This document shows, in pieces, positions 42,763 to 51,690 of a stretch of DNA of 64,000 nucleotides. Source of the DNA: Campylobacter sp. MG1 (GTDB taxonomy: Bacteria > Campylobacterota > Campylobacteria > Campylobacterales > Campylobacteraceae). Position numbers and translations under genes: made by a program. The notes below the pieces were generated by a model that was not told the origin of the DNA, did not search any database, and worked only from the letters and a program-made list of their open reading frames with translations. Every line of letters begins with the position of its first letter. Positions within the stretch are counted from its first letter, which is position 1. Location: positions 28,620 through 92,619 of the forward strand of contig NZ_JANYME010000008.1 in assembly GCF_026616895.1 (NCBI RefSeq), written 5' to 3'.

Positions 42763-44115
42763 TCATTTGTCATCATCTCCATTTAATACATGGTTAAAAT
42801 AAGCTTCTACTCCCATTCTATGTAATTCTTGTTTTATAGATTCATCTTCAAAATCAAAAACTTCTTTAGGGAGTGAAAAATTTTCTAAAACATATTCTTT
42901 AATTTTATTGATTTTATTAAAACAGTCTTTATATATTGGATATAACACAACTGTTAATTCATCAATATTCAAATCATTCATAAGCCTAAAATCTGCATTA
43001 TTTATGCGTATATCTTTTATCTTACCAAATAACTCACTTTTAAAATCATCAAAAGAAAGTTGATTTATATTTTCTATACAAATATCTTTAAAAATATCAA
43101 ACATAAAATCAATATTAAAAGTGCTTTCTTTTTTCATTGATTTAAAACTTAAAGGATAGTGCATATTATTCATTATATGTTTTTGTAGATTGTTCATATT
43201 TGCTTTTTCTTTCAAACAATCACCTAGACAAATATCACTTTTGATTTCTCTAGCTGTCAATATATCAAAGATATAATCTACACGATATTTTTCACCTATA
43301 TAATTATCATTTAAAACAAAAGCAATATGTAAAAAATCATATATTCCCACTACAATAAATGCTTTTTGCAAAACATCATCGCACACCAAATGTATTCTAT
43401 GAGTTAAATAACCAGATTGAAAAGTATTTTGTTCTACTATATATGCTTTATCTATTAATTCATCGTGAAAACTAAGTTTATTTTTATCATAATCGCTTTT
43501 ATTTTTGCATAAATTTATTATTTTGTTTTTTAGTTTTAAAAAATCACCATCAAATAAATTTTCTTTATTATTTAATCTACAAAAACATAGCGCTATTTTT
43601 AAATATCCTAAAATCAAATATGGAAAATCTATACACAAAGTATTAGAAATTGTCCTTGTATCTAATGTTGTATTTTCTATTTTAATTTTATATTTAGCTT
43701 TTGGATAGTATTTACTTGCAAGTTTTTTGAGTATTTTTAATAGTTTTTCATTATCGTTTTCGTTTCTTTTAGATACGATTTGTGATACACTAATTTTGTG
43801 GTTTTTAATATTTTCTAAATCAATTATTGGTTTTGAGTAATACTTAAAACCAGGATATAGTTGTATATCATCATCACCTATTTTAGCTTTTATATAAGAA
43901 CTTTTTGTATTTCTATCTTTTAATGGATTTACCATAAAATCTATAAATTTAAAATTATTATAAAGATTAATATCTACGGTTTCTCCTAGAGTATTATTAC
44001 AACTCTTACACATAATATTTTTTGATTTTAATTTCCCACCCAAAGAATTAGGAATAATATGTTCTAAAGAATCATTATCTTTATTCAATTCTGCATCACA
44101 AAAAACACATTTCAT
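42763..44115 (-). CDS. HNH-endonuclease-domain protein, unknown role
   Basis: 450 residues. The N-terminal 60 residues are an HNH-type fold: Cys3 and Cys6 (CVFC), SLEHIIPNSLGG (Glu18, His19, Asn23) and Cys36/Cys39 (CKSC). The remaining 390 residues match nothing I recognise. It stands alone between the type IIG enzyme and hsdR, so an anti-phage or anti-plasmid role is likely but unproven. Confidence 0.65.
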   Translation of the reverse strand: MKCVFCDAELNKDNDSLEHIIPNSLGGKLKSKNIMCKSCNNTLGETVDINLYNNFKFIDFMVNPLKDRNTKSSYIKAKIGDDDIQLYPGFKYYSKPIIDLENIKNHKISVSQIVSKRNENDNEKLLKILKKLASKYYPKAKYKIKIENTTLDTRTISNTLCIDFPYLILGYLKIALCFCRLNNKENLFDGDFLKLKNKIINLCKNKSDYDKNKLSFHDELIDKAYIVEQNTFQSGYLTHRIHLVCDDVLQKAFIVVGIYDFLHIAFVLNDNYIGEKYRVDYIFDILTAREIKSDICLGDCLKEKANMNNLQKHIMNNMHYPLSFKSMKKESTFNIDFMFDIFKDICIENINQLSFDDFKSELFGKIKDIRINNADFRLMNDLNIDELTVVLYPIYKDCFNKINKIKEYVLENFSLPKEVFDFEDESIKQELHRMGVEAYFNHVLNGDDDK

Positions 44116-44170
44116 AACAACTCCTACATCAATATATTAAAATTCATTCACTCTAAAATAAATCAAACAA

Positions 44171-47044
44171 CTACCCACCACGTTTTCCTAAGTAGATTTT
44201 GATTAGGGAGTTTATGTAGTTTTCTATGTCGTTTAATTTGTTGATTTTTGTTAAAAATGGCAGCATTTTTACTATGAGTTCGGTTGCGATTTTGTTTTTG
44301 ATACTTTCATCAAATTCAGGCACATTAGAAAACTTGCCAAACTCACTATCAAGCAAGGCAATGATTTGCCCCACATCAGCCTTATCAAAATCCCTAGCAA
44401 GATTACGCTCAAGTGGGTCATCAGCCAAATCCTTTTTAAAATCCCTAGCCAAATCACAGCTAAGCTTGTAAAACTCGCTCTCACTAAGCCTTTTTGCTCT
44501 ATAATCTTCCAAAATCTCCTCTATCCTTGCACTAAATCTTACAAAAATTTCAGGATTTATCACTTCGTATTTTTTCACTTCTTTTTCTAGTGCGTTTAGC
44601 TTTCCATGAGCCTTCACCTCATCGCTAAAATCACTCGCTACCCTTGAAAAATCATCGCTTAATATATCAAGCGATTCATTTAGCGTATAAATTTGCTCTA
44701 CTTTTAAATGCTCATCTAGTAGCTTTTGCATACTTTGCTCGTATTCTTTTAGGCTAAAATCCTCAGCATAAAAGACCATAGCCGTTCGCCTTAGGCTTAA
44801 GTATTTTTTAAGGCTTTCCTTGATTTTCTCCCTTTCATCTTCGCTTAAACTAGCCCTTAACTTACGAGTATTTAGCACCACGCCCACAAGGTTGCTAAAC
44901 CTTGCTAAAACCTTGCAAAACCTATCCCTAAATGATAAATCCTTTAAAACTTTTAGCTTTTTTACTTCATCATCAAGCCCTGCAAACATCTCATCAAGCA
45001 CGGCTAGGCTCTCCCACATATCATTCAAAGAGCCATCTATTTTAAAAACCACTCCCACCAAATCACTCTCATCATACCCACTAAGCGCATCGTATCTACT
45101 AAGCGTGGTATCAAGCTCACTAAGAAGCCCTCTATAATCCACGATTATTCCCTCATCTTTGCCTTCTTTTAGCCTATTTACCCTTGCTATGGCTTGAAGT
45201 AAGTTGTGTTCTTTTAGGTTTTTATCTATATAAAGTTTTTTAGCACACGGAGCGTCAAAGCCCGTAAGTAGCTTATCCACAACGATTAGCAAATCCACTT
45301 TCCTATCCTTAAAATCACTCTTGCACTGCTCTTCATACTCTACGTGATTTAGCTTTGCATACTCATCGCTTACCCACTTTTCTTGCTCGCCTTCGTTTTC
45401 TTCTCTTGCGTTTGTAGATATCACGACCCTAACTTCTAAATCCCCAAGCTCTTTAAAGACTTTATAATATTTCATCGCCTCAAACTTAGAATTAGTAGCT
45501 AACATAGCGTTAAATGGCGTATTTTTAAGGCTTTGTTTGAAGTCTTCGTTTATATCAAGTGCGATGTATTCAAGCCTAGAAATTGAAGTATGAAGCTTTT
45601 TAATCTTTGAGCATTTTTGCTTGATTTGCTCTTTTTGCTCGTTACTAAGCCCAAGTGTTAGCTCATCAAATCTTTTTTCTAGCTCGTCTTTATTGCTAAG
45701 ACCAAGCTCTATCATTTTGTTTTCATACAAAAGTGGCAAGGTAGCTCCATCTTCTACTGCTTCGCCGATATTGTAAGTATGCAAAAGTCCGCCGTATTTT
45801 GCTATGCTTGATTTTTCTTTAGATAAAAGCGGCGTTCCTGTAAATGCTATGATGTAGGCATTTTCGCCTAAGTTATCAAGCATTTGCATATGAAGTTCTC
45901 CATTTTGGCTTCTGTGTGCTTCATCTATTAGGATAAATCTTGTTCTATTTTTTATGTCTTTTAAATCGCTAAATTTAAAAATCGTAGTCGTGATAAGCCC
46001 CACTCCATCATCGTTTAAAAGCTCGTTTAAATGGCTTGTGTTTTTGGCGTGGTGCAAGGTGTCAAGGTTTGCCGTACCGTTTATGGTCGCAAAGATTTGC
46101 TCATCTAGTTCTATCCTATCTGTGATGATGATTTTTTGGGCGGTGCTATTGAGTCTAGCTAGGATATTTACTAGCATTAGCATTGTGTAGCTTTTGCCGC
46201 TGCCTTGAGTGTGCCATACTAGACCGCCGTGCTTATCTTTGATAGCTTTTATCACTTCTTTTATGCCAAAGTATTGCTGATAACGGCTTGCGATTTTGTT
46301 AGTTTTGTCTTTAGACTTGCTAAAAAATATAAAATCACTTATAAACTCAAGCAAATTTCTAGGCTTTAAGATATTGTTACAAAGCACTTTTACGCTATCA
46401 TCGCTGCTTTTATCCTTAAAGACATTGTAAAATTTGCTAGGCGTTAGCGTTGTGCCGTATTTAGTGATAGTGCCACAACTTGCAACGCAAAGCTGAATGA
46501 ACTTATAAAAGTTTTCAATCCTATCTGGGTGCTGGTGGTTTAGGAGTTGGTTTATCGCTTCATTTACCCCAACGCACGAGTTTTTAAGCTCAATACTAAC
46601 AAGCGGGATACCATTTACAAACAACACCAAATCAATCCTGGTGCTTTTCTTTTGCTCGTTTTTGGCGTTTGTAAGGCTAAATTCTTCTGTAATTATGAAT
46701 GAGTTTTTAGACGGATTTTCGTAATCTATGTAGTTTATGTGCCTTGAAGGTTTGCCTTTTTGCTCTAAGCCTTCGCCAAGTAAAATAAGCTTTGTGATGG
46801 TTTCGTTAGCTGTGATTAGGCTAGTAACTGGAACTTTTAGCTTGTTTATCATTATGATGAGTTCATCATCATTTAGCTGATAATTTGTCCTTAAAAACTC
46901 CTTAAGCTTAGCTAAAAGCAAAGGCTCGTTAAAGTCGTTTTGCCTAAGCTCGTTGCATTCTTTTTCACTTAGATACTGCCAGCCCAAATCCTTTAAAGTG
47001 TCTATAAAATACGCTTTTACATTGCTTTCTATACTAAAATCCAT
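44171..47044 (-). CDS. hsdR: Type I restriction enzyme subunit R
   Basis: 957 residues. The N-terminal nuclease has RIDLVLFVNGIPLVSIELKN. The SF2 motor follows: WHTQGSGKS near 280, LIDEAHRSQ near 373, FTGTPL, and the RecA-2 motif LLTGFDAPCAKKLYID and QAIARVNR. It translocates and cuts unmodified DNA in complex with HsdM and HsdS. Base use is less AT-rich than the neighbouring genes, a sign of separate origin. It is separated from hsdS by two extra ORFs. Confidence 0.93.
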   Translation of the reverse strand: MDFSIESNVKAYFIDTLKDLGWQYLSEKECNELRQNDFNEPLLLAKLKEFLRTNYQLNDDELIIMINKLKVPVTSLITANETITKLILLGEGLEQKGKPSRHINYIDYENPSKNSFIITEEFSLTNAKNEQKKSTRIDLVLFVNGIPLVSIELKNSCVGVNEAINQLLNHQHPDRIENFYKFIQLCVASCGTITKYGTTLTPSKFYNVFKDKSSDDSVKVLCNNILKPRNLLEFISDFIFFSKSKDKTNKIASRYQQYFGIKEVIKAIKDKHGGLVWHTQGSGKSYTMLMLVNILARLNSTAQKIIITDRIELDEQIFATINGTANLDTLHHAKNTSHLNELLNDDGVGLITTTIFKFSDLKDIKNRTRFILIDEAHRSQNGELHMQMLDNLGENAYIIAFTGTPLLSKEKSSIAKYGGLLHTYNIGEAVEDGATLPLLYENKMIELGLSNKDELEKRFDELTLGLSNEQKEQIKQKCSKIKKLHTSISRLEYIALDINEDFKQSLKNTPFNAMLATNSKFEAMKYYKVFKELGDLEVRVVISTNAREENEGEQEKWVSDEYAKLNHVEYEEQCKSDFKDRKVDLLIVVDKLLTGFDAPCAKKLYIDKNLKEHNLLQAIARVNRLKEGKDEGIIVDYRGLLSELDTTLSRYDALSGYDESDLVGVVFKIDGSLNDMWESLAVLDEMFAGLDDEVKKLKVLKDLSFRDRFCKVLARFSNLVGVVLNTRKLRASLSEDEREKIKESLKKYLSLRRTAMVFYAEDFSLKEYEQSMQKLLDEHLKVEQIYTLNESLDILSDDFSRVASDFSDEVKAHGKLNALEKEVKKYEVINPEIFVRFSARIEEILEDYRAKRLSESEFYKLSCDLARDFKKDLADDPLERNLARDFDKADVGQIIALLDSEFGKFSNVPEFDESIKNKIATELIVKMLPFLTKINKLNDIENYINSLIKIYLGKRGG

Positions 47045-47455
47045 CGCTATGCCTTTGAAATTTTAAATACATTTTAAACAACTTGCATTAATTTAGGCTA
47101 AATGCAAAAGCCCTTGCGTAGCAGGAATTTATTTCGTGTATTTTTCGGAATTTAAATTCGGAATTTAATTTGTGTATTTTTTAGAATTTATTTTTGTATT
47201 TTGGTGGAATTTTATATCGTATTTTATGATTTAAAGCTTGGAATTTATTTGCGTATTTGGAATTTGAATTCGGAATTTCGTTTATTTATAAATGCCCTTA
47301 AATAGCCTTTCAAAGCCACAAACAAAATTCCAATTTTAAATTCCTTTTTTTGAAGTAAATTTCTTTTGTTTTGCTAAGTTTTAAATTCCATAAAGAAAAT
47401 CACGGCTTTAAAGTATTTATAATTTTAGTAATTTTGAGTGATGATTTTAAAAAAA
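47045..47455. repeat. Repeat-rich spacer upstream of hsdR
   Basis: This 411-bp gap has no credible gene. It holds several imperfect copies of the island repeat: box A GGAATTTATTTCGTGTATTT near 47131, degenerate copies to 47215, GGAATTTATTTGCGTATTT near 47240, and box B at 47259-47287. Confidence 0.6.
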
Positions 47456-48112
47456 CTATACTATATCAACTTTAAATAACCAATTTAAAAAATCGCCATC
47501 ATTAATTAAACTTAAGTAAATAAATTCCATTATTTCATTATCTTCATTAAAAAATTCATCTCGCAAATAACTAAAAGAAAATGATTTCATTTCTTTATAT
47601 AGTTGCACTTGAATATAAAGTAAATTATCACTATTTAATTTAGTTATAGATTGATTAAATATATTATCAATAGATTTTCTCTTTGCATATTCATTATAAA
47701 TGCTAAGTAATTGATATAAAGTGATTGTATTATCGGTAAAAAATCCTTTTTTTGGTAAAACATCAGTTTTAAAGAATAATTGTTCTAAAACTTCTAATGT
47801 CTTTAAAACTTCATTATATTGTTCACAATCACCAAAAAATTCATAATTACGGTGTTTTATATTTTCAAAATTATCTTTATAATCTCTTCTTAAATTGTAA
47901 ATTTCAGAATACATAAAATTACCAAGATTTAAAAAATCATCTATTCCTTTAGCAATTTTGATACATCTTTCTGATTTTTCTGGAACCAATGTTGACATAT
48001 CTAAATAAAATTGACGCATAGAAAACATATATTCCGAAAAGAAAATTTTTTGATTTAGAACCACAACATCATTATAATCTACATAAGCTCCATAAAAATC
48101 AACTTTACACAT
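47456..48112 (-). CDS. Hypothetical protein in the hsd locus
   Basis: 218 residues, acidic and aromatic-rich, predicted mostly helical; no family recognised. It lies between hsdR and the pentapeptide-repeat gene, the place where C. jejuni hsd loci carry variable R-linked ORFs. An imperfect inverted repeat lies 24 bp before its start (48136-48167). Confidence 0.6.
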   Translation of the reverse strand: MCKVDFYGAYVDYNDVVVLNQKIFFSEYMFSMRQFYLDMSTLVPEKSERCIKIAKGIDDFLNLGNFMYSEIYNLRRDYKDNFENIKHRNYEFFGDCEQYNEVLKTLEVLEQLFFKTDVLPKKGFFTDNTITLYQLLSIYNEYAKRKSIDNIFNQSITKLNSDNLLYIQVQLYKEMKSFSFSYLRDEFFNEDNEIMEFIYLSLINDGDFLNWLFKVDIV

Positions 48113-48135
48113 TAGAACCCTTTAATTCTTTTACT

Positions 48136-48167
48136 TTAATAGAATATTTATTATATTTTTCTATTAA
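48136..48167. promoter_or_regulatory. Imperfect inverted repeat before the 218-residue gene
   Basis: TTAATAGAATATT at the left faces TATTTTTCTATTAA at the right. The AATAGAA...TTCTATT ends match those of the perfect repeat at 36336-36369, with two bases less spacing. Possible binding site for the same regulator. Confidence 0.3.
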
Positions 48168-48226
48168 CAATAAATAAACTCAAAACATAAGTTGATATCT
48201 CTTTTTATATTTTAAATATATATTTT

Positions 48227-48296
48227 GGAATTTAAAATAGGAATTTCGTATGTTTGAAGCTTTAATTTTATGGCAAAAATACACGAAATAAATTCC
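48227..48296. repeat. Dispersed island repeat, inverted box B / box A pair
   Basis: Box B (GGAATTTAAAATAGGAATTT then CGTATGTTT) at 48227-48255 on the plus strand and box A (reverse of GGAATTTATTTCGTGTATTT) at 48274-48296. The box B is nearly identical to 36995-37023. Confidence 0.6.
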
Positions 48297-48327
48297 ACAA
48301 AGCCCCAAATGTCACTTGTTTAGCTTT

Positions 48328-48375
48328 AGAATTTATTTTCGTATTTGGAATTTGAATTTGGAATTTCGTTTGTTT
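48328..48375 (+). repeat. Dispersed island repeat, box A plus box B
   Basis: AGAATTTATTTTCGTATTT (box A-like) followed directly by box B, GGAATTTGAATTTGGAATTT and CGTTTGTTT (48347-48375). Close to the copies at 47240-47287 and 53259-53313. Confidence 0.6.
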
Positions 48376-48407
48376 GGCAAATTTAAGCAAACAAACAAAA
48401 TTTGGTT

Positions 48408-50567
48408 TTAGCTTGGGATTATTGAGTTTTTACGCATTGTTTTTTGCAAGGCAAATATACAAAACGCAAGAACTAAATAATAAGCTATATTAAGCCTTGA
48501 AACCCCACCATCTATCGCTACGGCTCGTTTTAGCTCGGGGGCTTTGTCTAGCAAATCTGATGATTTTAGCTCATCTTTGTAGTCTTTTAAAATCTTTTTG
48601 GCGTTTAGCTCACTTGTTGGCTCTTTGGCTAAAATCTGTTTTGATAAATCTAGTGCCTTTTGGCTGTCTAACTCATCTATGGCTTTATACAGATAATGAT
48701 TTCTCGCATATTCTGAGAATGCCCCTAAAAATGGGGTTATTATGTTAGGGCTATAAAATATGCCACACAGACCAACAACGCTCATCAAATACCAACTACA
48801 AGCTATTTTCTTAGCTTTTTTTGAAACTATAAAAATTCCACTCAAAAAAGCTAAAAACACAAAACTAGGAAGTATGTAAAAAAACTTGTCATCATAAACA
48901 AATAATTCATTATATAAATTAGCAATAAAATACCCACCGATGACACTTAATGTAAATAAAAGTATCTTTAAAAAATCAGTGTGATGGTCGCTTGTGGTTC
49001 TGTTTAGCTTTAAAAACCACCTGTCAAATTGTTCTTTAATAATGATTTTTTCTTCTTTATCTTCTAGCTTATAATCAAGCTCAAGCTCTTTTGCGTAAAA
49101 CTCCAAAACTTTATATTTACTAGCTTCTAAGATATTGTTTGTCTTTAAAAGAGCGTTTTTAAAAATATTTAGGCATTCTCTAACACCTTTTATATCTATC
49201 AAATCATTTTTATTTTTTATCTCATCTTTTAAATGATTAAATGGATAATTCTTTATATCCACCAAAGGCATATCCAAAACAGCACTAGAACTAAAACTTG
49301 CTGAATATAAATTTGGTATTTCTTTAAACTTGGTTTTGTATAAAATCACTAGCTTTTCAAATATGCTTGATTGAAAATTTGGCGATATTTCAAAGCTAAC
49401 ACAACTAAAATCTATATTATCCTTAACTTTATTTTCTATAAAATCAAAACTTTTAATAAATTTCGTTTGTTTAAAAGATAAATCTTTATTAAAAACACAA
49501 TTTTTTAAAATAAATATATCATTAAAAGTAGAATTTTCAAATTTTACATCTTCTTCAAAAATGGTATTTATAAAAGAAACATTTTTTGACATTTTTTGCA
49601 AATTTGGAAAAACTAGGTGGCTTTTAAATTTAGTATCATAGACAAATATTTGAGTATTAGATAAATTATTAATAAAGTTAAAATTATATGGTTGGTGCAA
49701 AGTAAAACCTTCAAGCTTTAAAATCCCATTAAAGTTATTATCTTTAAAAGAATTTGTGATATTAACATTTTTTTTAAATTCTAAATAATATAAAAATAAC
49801 CCGCCTTCAAATTTTATGTCTGAAAATAATACATTTTCTTTAAAAACAATATTTTTCATATAAAACTTACATTTGCATATCAAAGGCAAATCACCTATTT
49901 TGTTACGCTGACTATAAAATTCAAAATAGTTAAATTCCACAAAATTAAATCGAACTTCATTAAAATCTTTTATGCCAAAATTAAAAAAATTTACTTTTTT
50001 TTCAAATACAACACCATTAAAATAAATATCTATATCTTTCACATTATTAAATGTAAGAATATTTAAAAATTTAATTTGCTTAAATGTAATACTTTTTCTA
50101 ATAATACATTCATGAAAACCCAAAACATATATAGTGGAATTAGAGAATATAACTTCTTCTAAAAACTCACACCCATGAAACATTATAAAAGAATTGAACG
50201 CGATATGATTAAAATCAAAATAGCAATATCTAAACTTACAATCTATAAAAGTATAATCAATATTGTTTTGTTTATCGTTATCTAAAATATTAAATAATTT
50301 TGAAAAAATATAAACACTATCAAGCGATAAATCAAAATAAATTCCATCAAACATAACTGATTTAATTTTGTCAAAATGCCTAATATTTTTTGGAGTCCAT
50401 ATTTGAATTCTACTTATTTTACTTGTCAAATTAGTCAAGCAAATATCACAATCCCTATTTGGGTAAATAGTAATATCTATATCAATGTTACTATGCTTAT
50501 CAATTTTAAAAATTTCAACAAAATCTTGCCTTATTTCATTTTTAATTTGTTGCATTTCTTCAGTCAT
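48408..50567 (-). CDS. Pentapeptide-repeat membrane protein in the hsd locus
   Basis: 719 residues. Residues about 90-430 are a long run of degenerate pentapeptide-like repeats (for example FIDCKFRYCYFDFNHIAF, FINTIFEEDVKFENSTF), forming a right-handed helix. The C-terminal 200 residues have three or four membrane segments (LLFTLSVIGGYFIANLY, FVFLAFLSGIFIV, WYLMSVVGLCGIFY, IAYYLVLAFCIFAL). The start overlaps hsdS by 8 bp, so it is co-transcribed with it. The function is unknown; repeats of this fold can mimic DNA. Confidence 0.7.
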   Translation of the reverse strand: MTEEMQQIKNEIRQDFVEIFKIDKHSNIDIDITIYPNRDCDICLTNLTSKISRIQIWTPKNIRHFDKIKSVMFDGIYFDLSLDSVYIFSKLFNILDNDKQNNIDYTFIDCKFRYCYFDFNHIAFNSFIMFHGCEFLEEVIFSNSTIYVLGFHECIIRKSITFKQIKFLNILTFNNVKDIDIYFNGVVFEKKVNFFNFGIKDFNEVRFNFVEFNYFEFYSQRNKIGDLPLICKCKFYMKNIVFKENVLFSDIKFEGGLFLYYLEFKKNVNITNSFKDNNFNGILKLEGFTLHQPYNFNFINNLSNTQIFVYDTKFKSHLVFPNLQKMSKNVSFINTIFEEDVKFENSTFNDIFILKNCVFNKDLSFKQTKFIKSFDFIENKVKDNIDFSCVSFEISPNFQSSIFEKLVILYKTKFKEIPNLYSASFSSSAVLDMPLVDIKNYPFNHLKDEIKNKNDLIDIKGVRECLNIFKNALLKTNNILEASKYKVLEFYAKELELDYKLEDKEEKIIIKEQFDRWFLKLNRTTSDHHTDFLKILLFTLSVIGGYFIANLYNELFVYDDKFFYILPSFVFLAFLSGIFIVSKKAKKIACSWYLMSVVGLCGIFYSPNIITPFLGAFSEYARNHYLYKAIDELDSQKALDLSKQILAKEPTSELNAKKILKDYKDELKSSDLLDKAPELKRAVAIDGGVSRLNIAYYLVLAFCIFALQKTMRKNSIIPS

Positions 50568-51690
50568 TTTGCACCCTTATGTTTCCGGTTAGGAGTTCGG
50601 TGAGGAGGTGGGATTTGAGGGTGGTTTGGGCTGTTATTAGCTCGTTTAGGCACTCCAAATGCTCATCACACGCACTTAAGACTTCCCCTATCTTCTTCTG
50701 CTCTTCTAGGCTTGGAAGTATTAAAAAATATTTTAAAAATTCACTATGAGTAAATTCAAATTGTCTTCTAGTTGAAGTTTTTATTATTTTTCCTTTAATT
50801 GGCTGAATAAGTGTTTTAATTGCGAAATAACCAAAAATAGGATTGAGCTTTTCTTCATTTAAATTGTAAATATGATAAATTGGGCTACAACACCCATTCT
50901 CAATATTTATATTTATATTAACCTCATCAATTCCTATACCTATAATTAAATCATTTTTTTTAAATGTTTTATGATTGGTTATACTATGGCGTTTATCTTC
51001 AAATGGTTTTATTCCATTTTTACCTATCGTATATTGGTCGTAATTATCAGAATTTAATTTTGTATATTCTTGAAAAATATCTTTAATAGCTACTTCTTGC
51101 CAAGGGGTGGTGAAGTTGGCAAAACGGGTTTTGCCACTTAGTAGCTCGTTCATTAGGTGGAGTTTTTCTTTTTCTAATTCCGATTTTAAATTCTTTAGAT
51201 TTTTTATATGCTCATCGCAACTACTTAAAATCTCGGCGATTTTCTCTTGCTCTTTTAGTGGTGGGAGTTTTATTGTTATATTTTTTAAATCATCACTATA
51301 AATCCTTTTGATAGTTGTTTGCCCTAGATTATCCCACTTATGATTGCTTAGAAAATAATATAAAAATGAATTATCCATTATATTGTCTTTTAATCTAAGC
51401 CAAACAATATTTGAATCTTGATAATACGAATCATGCCCGTCAAACACAATGCACTTACCAACTGTTCCCGAGCAAGTTATAAGAACTTCGCCCTTTTTAG
51501 GATAATTAAATTTATTTTTGTATTCCAAAAATAATTCTTTGCTAATGTAAGCGTCTGCTTTATCTCCGATTGTTCCTATTTTATAAAATGGGATTTCTCC
51601 TTCTTGTGTAGTTTCATCTTTAAATATTCTTTTACACATTTGAATAGAACAAATATCCCCCAGCCTTACTTCTTCCCAACGAATACTCAT
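50560..51690 (-). CDS. hsdS: Type I restriction specificity subunit
   Basis: 376 residues with two target recognition domains (about 1-140 and 195-330). Each is followed by a conserved helical spacer (PPLKEQEKIAEILSSCDEHI and PSLEEQKKIGEVLSACDEHL). It chooses the two half-sites of the target. It overlaps hsdM by 4 bp. The near-identical spacers are typical sites for recombination that swaps recognition domains. Confidence 0.92.
   Translation of the reverse strand: MSIRWEEVRLGDICSIQMCKRIFKDETTQEGEIPFYKIGTIGDKADAYISKELFLEYKNKFNYPKKGEVLITCSGTVGKCIVFDGHDSYYQDSNIVWLRLKDNIMDNSFLYYFLSNHKWDNLGQTTIKRIYSDDLKNITIKLPPLKEQEKIAEILSSCDEHIKNLKNLKSELEKEKLHLMNELLSGKTRFANFTTPWQEVAIKDIFQEYTKLNSDNYDQYTIGKNGIKPFEDKRHSITNHKTFKKNDLIIGIGIDEVNININIENGCCSPIYHIYNLNEEKLNPIFGYFAIKTLIQPIKGKIIKTSTRRQFEFTHSEFLKYFLILPSLEEQKKIGEVLSACDEHLECLNELITAQTTLKSHLLTELLTGNIRVQND

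Noticed and set aside
44226..46190. Several plus-strand open frames inside hsdR
   Set aside because: Shadows of the hsdR frame; low-complexity Ser/Leu-rich translations without RBS.
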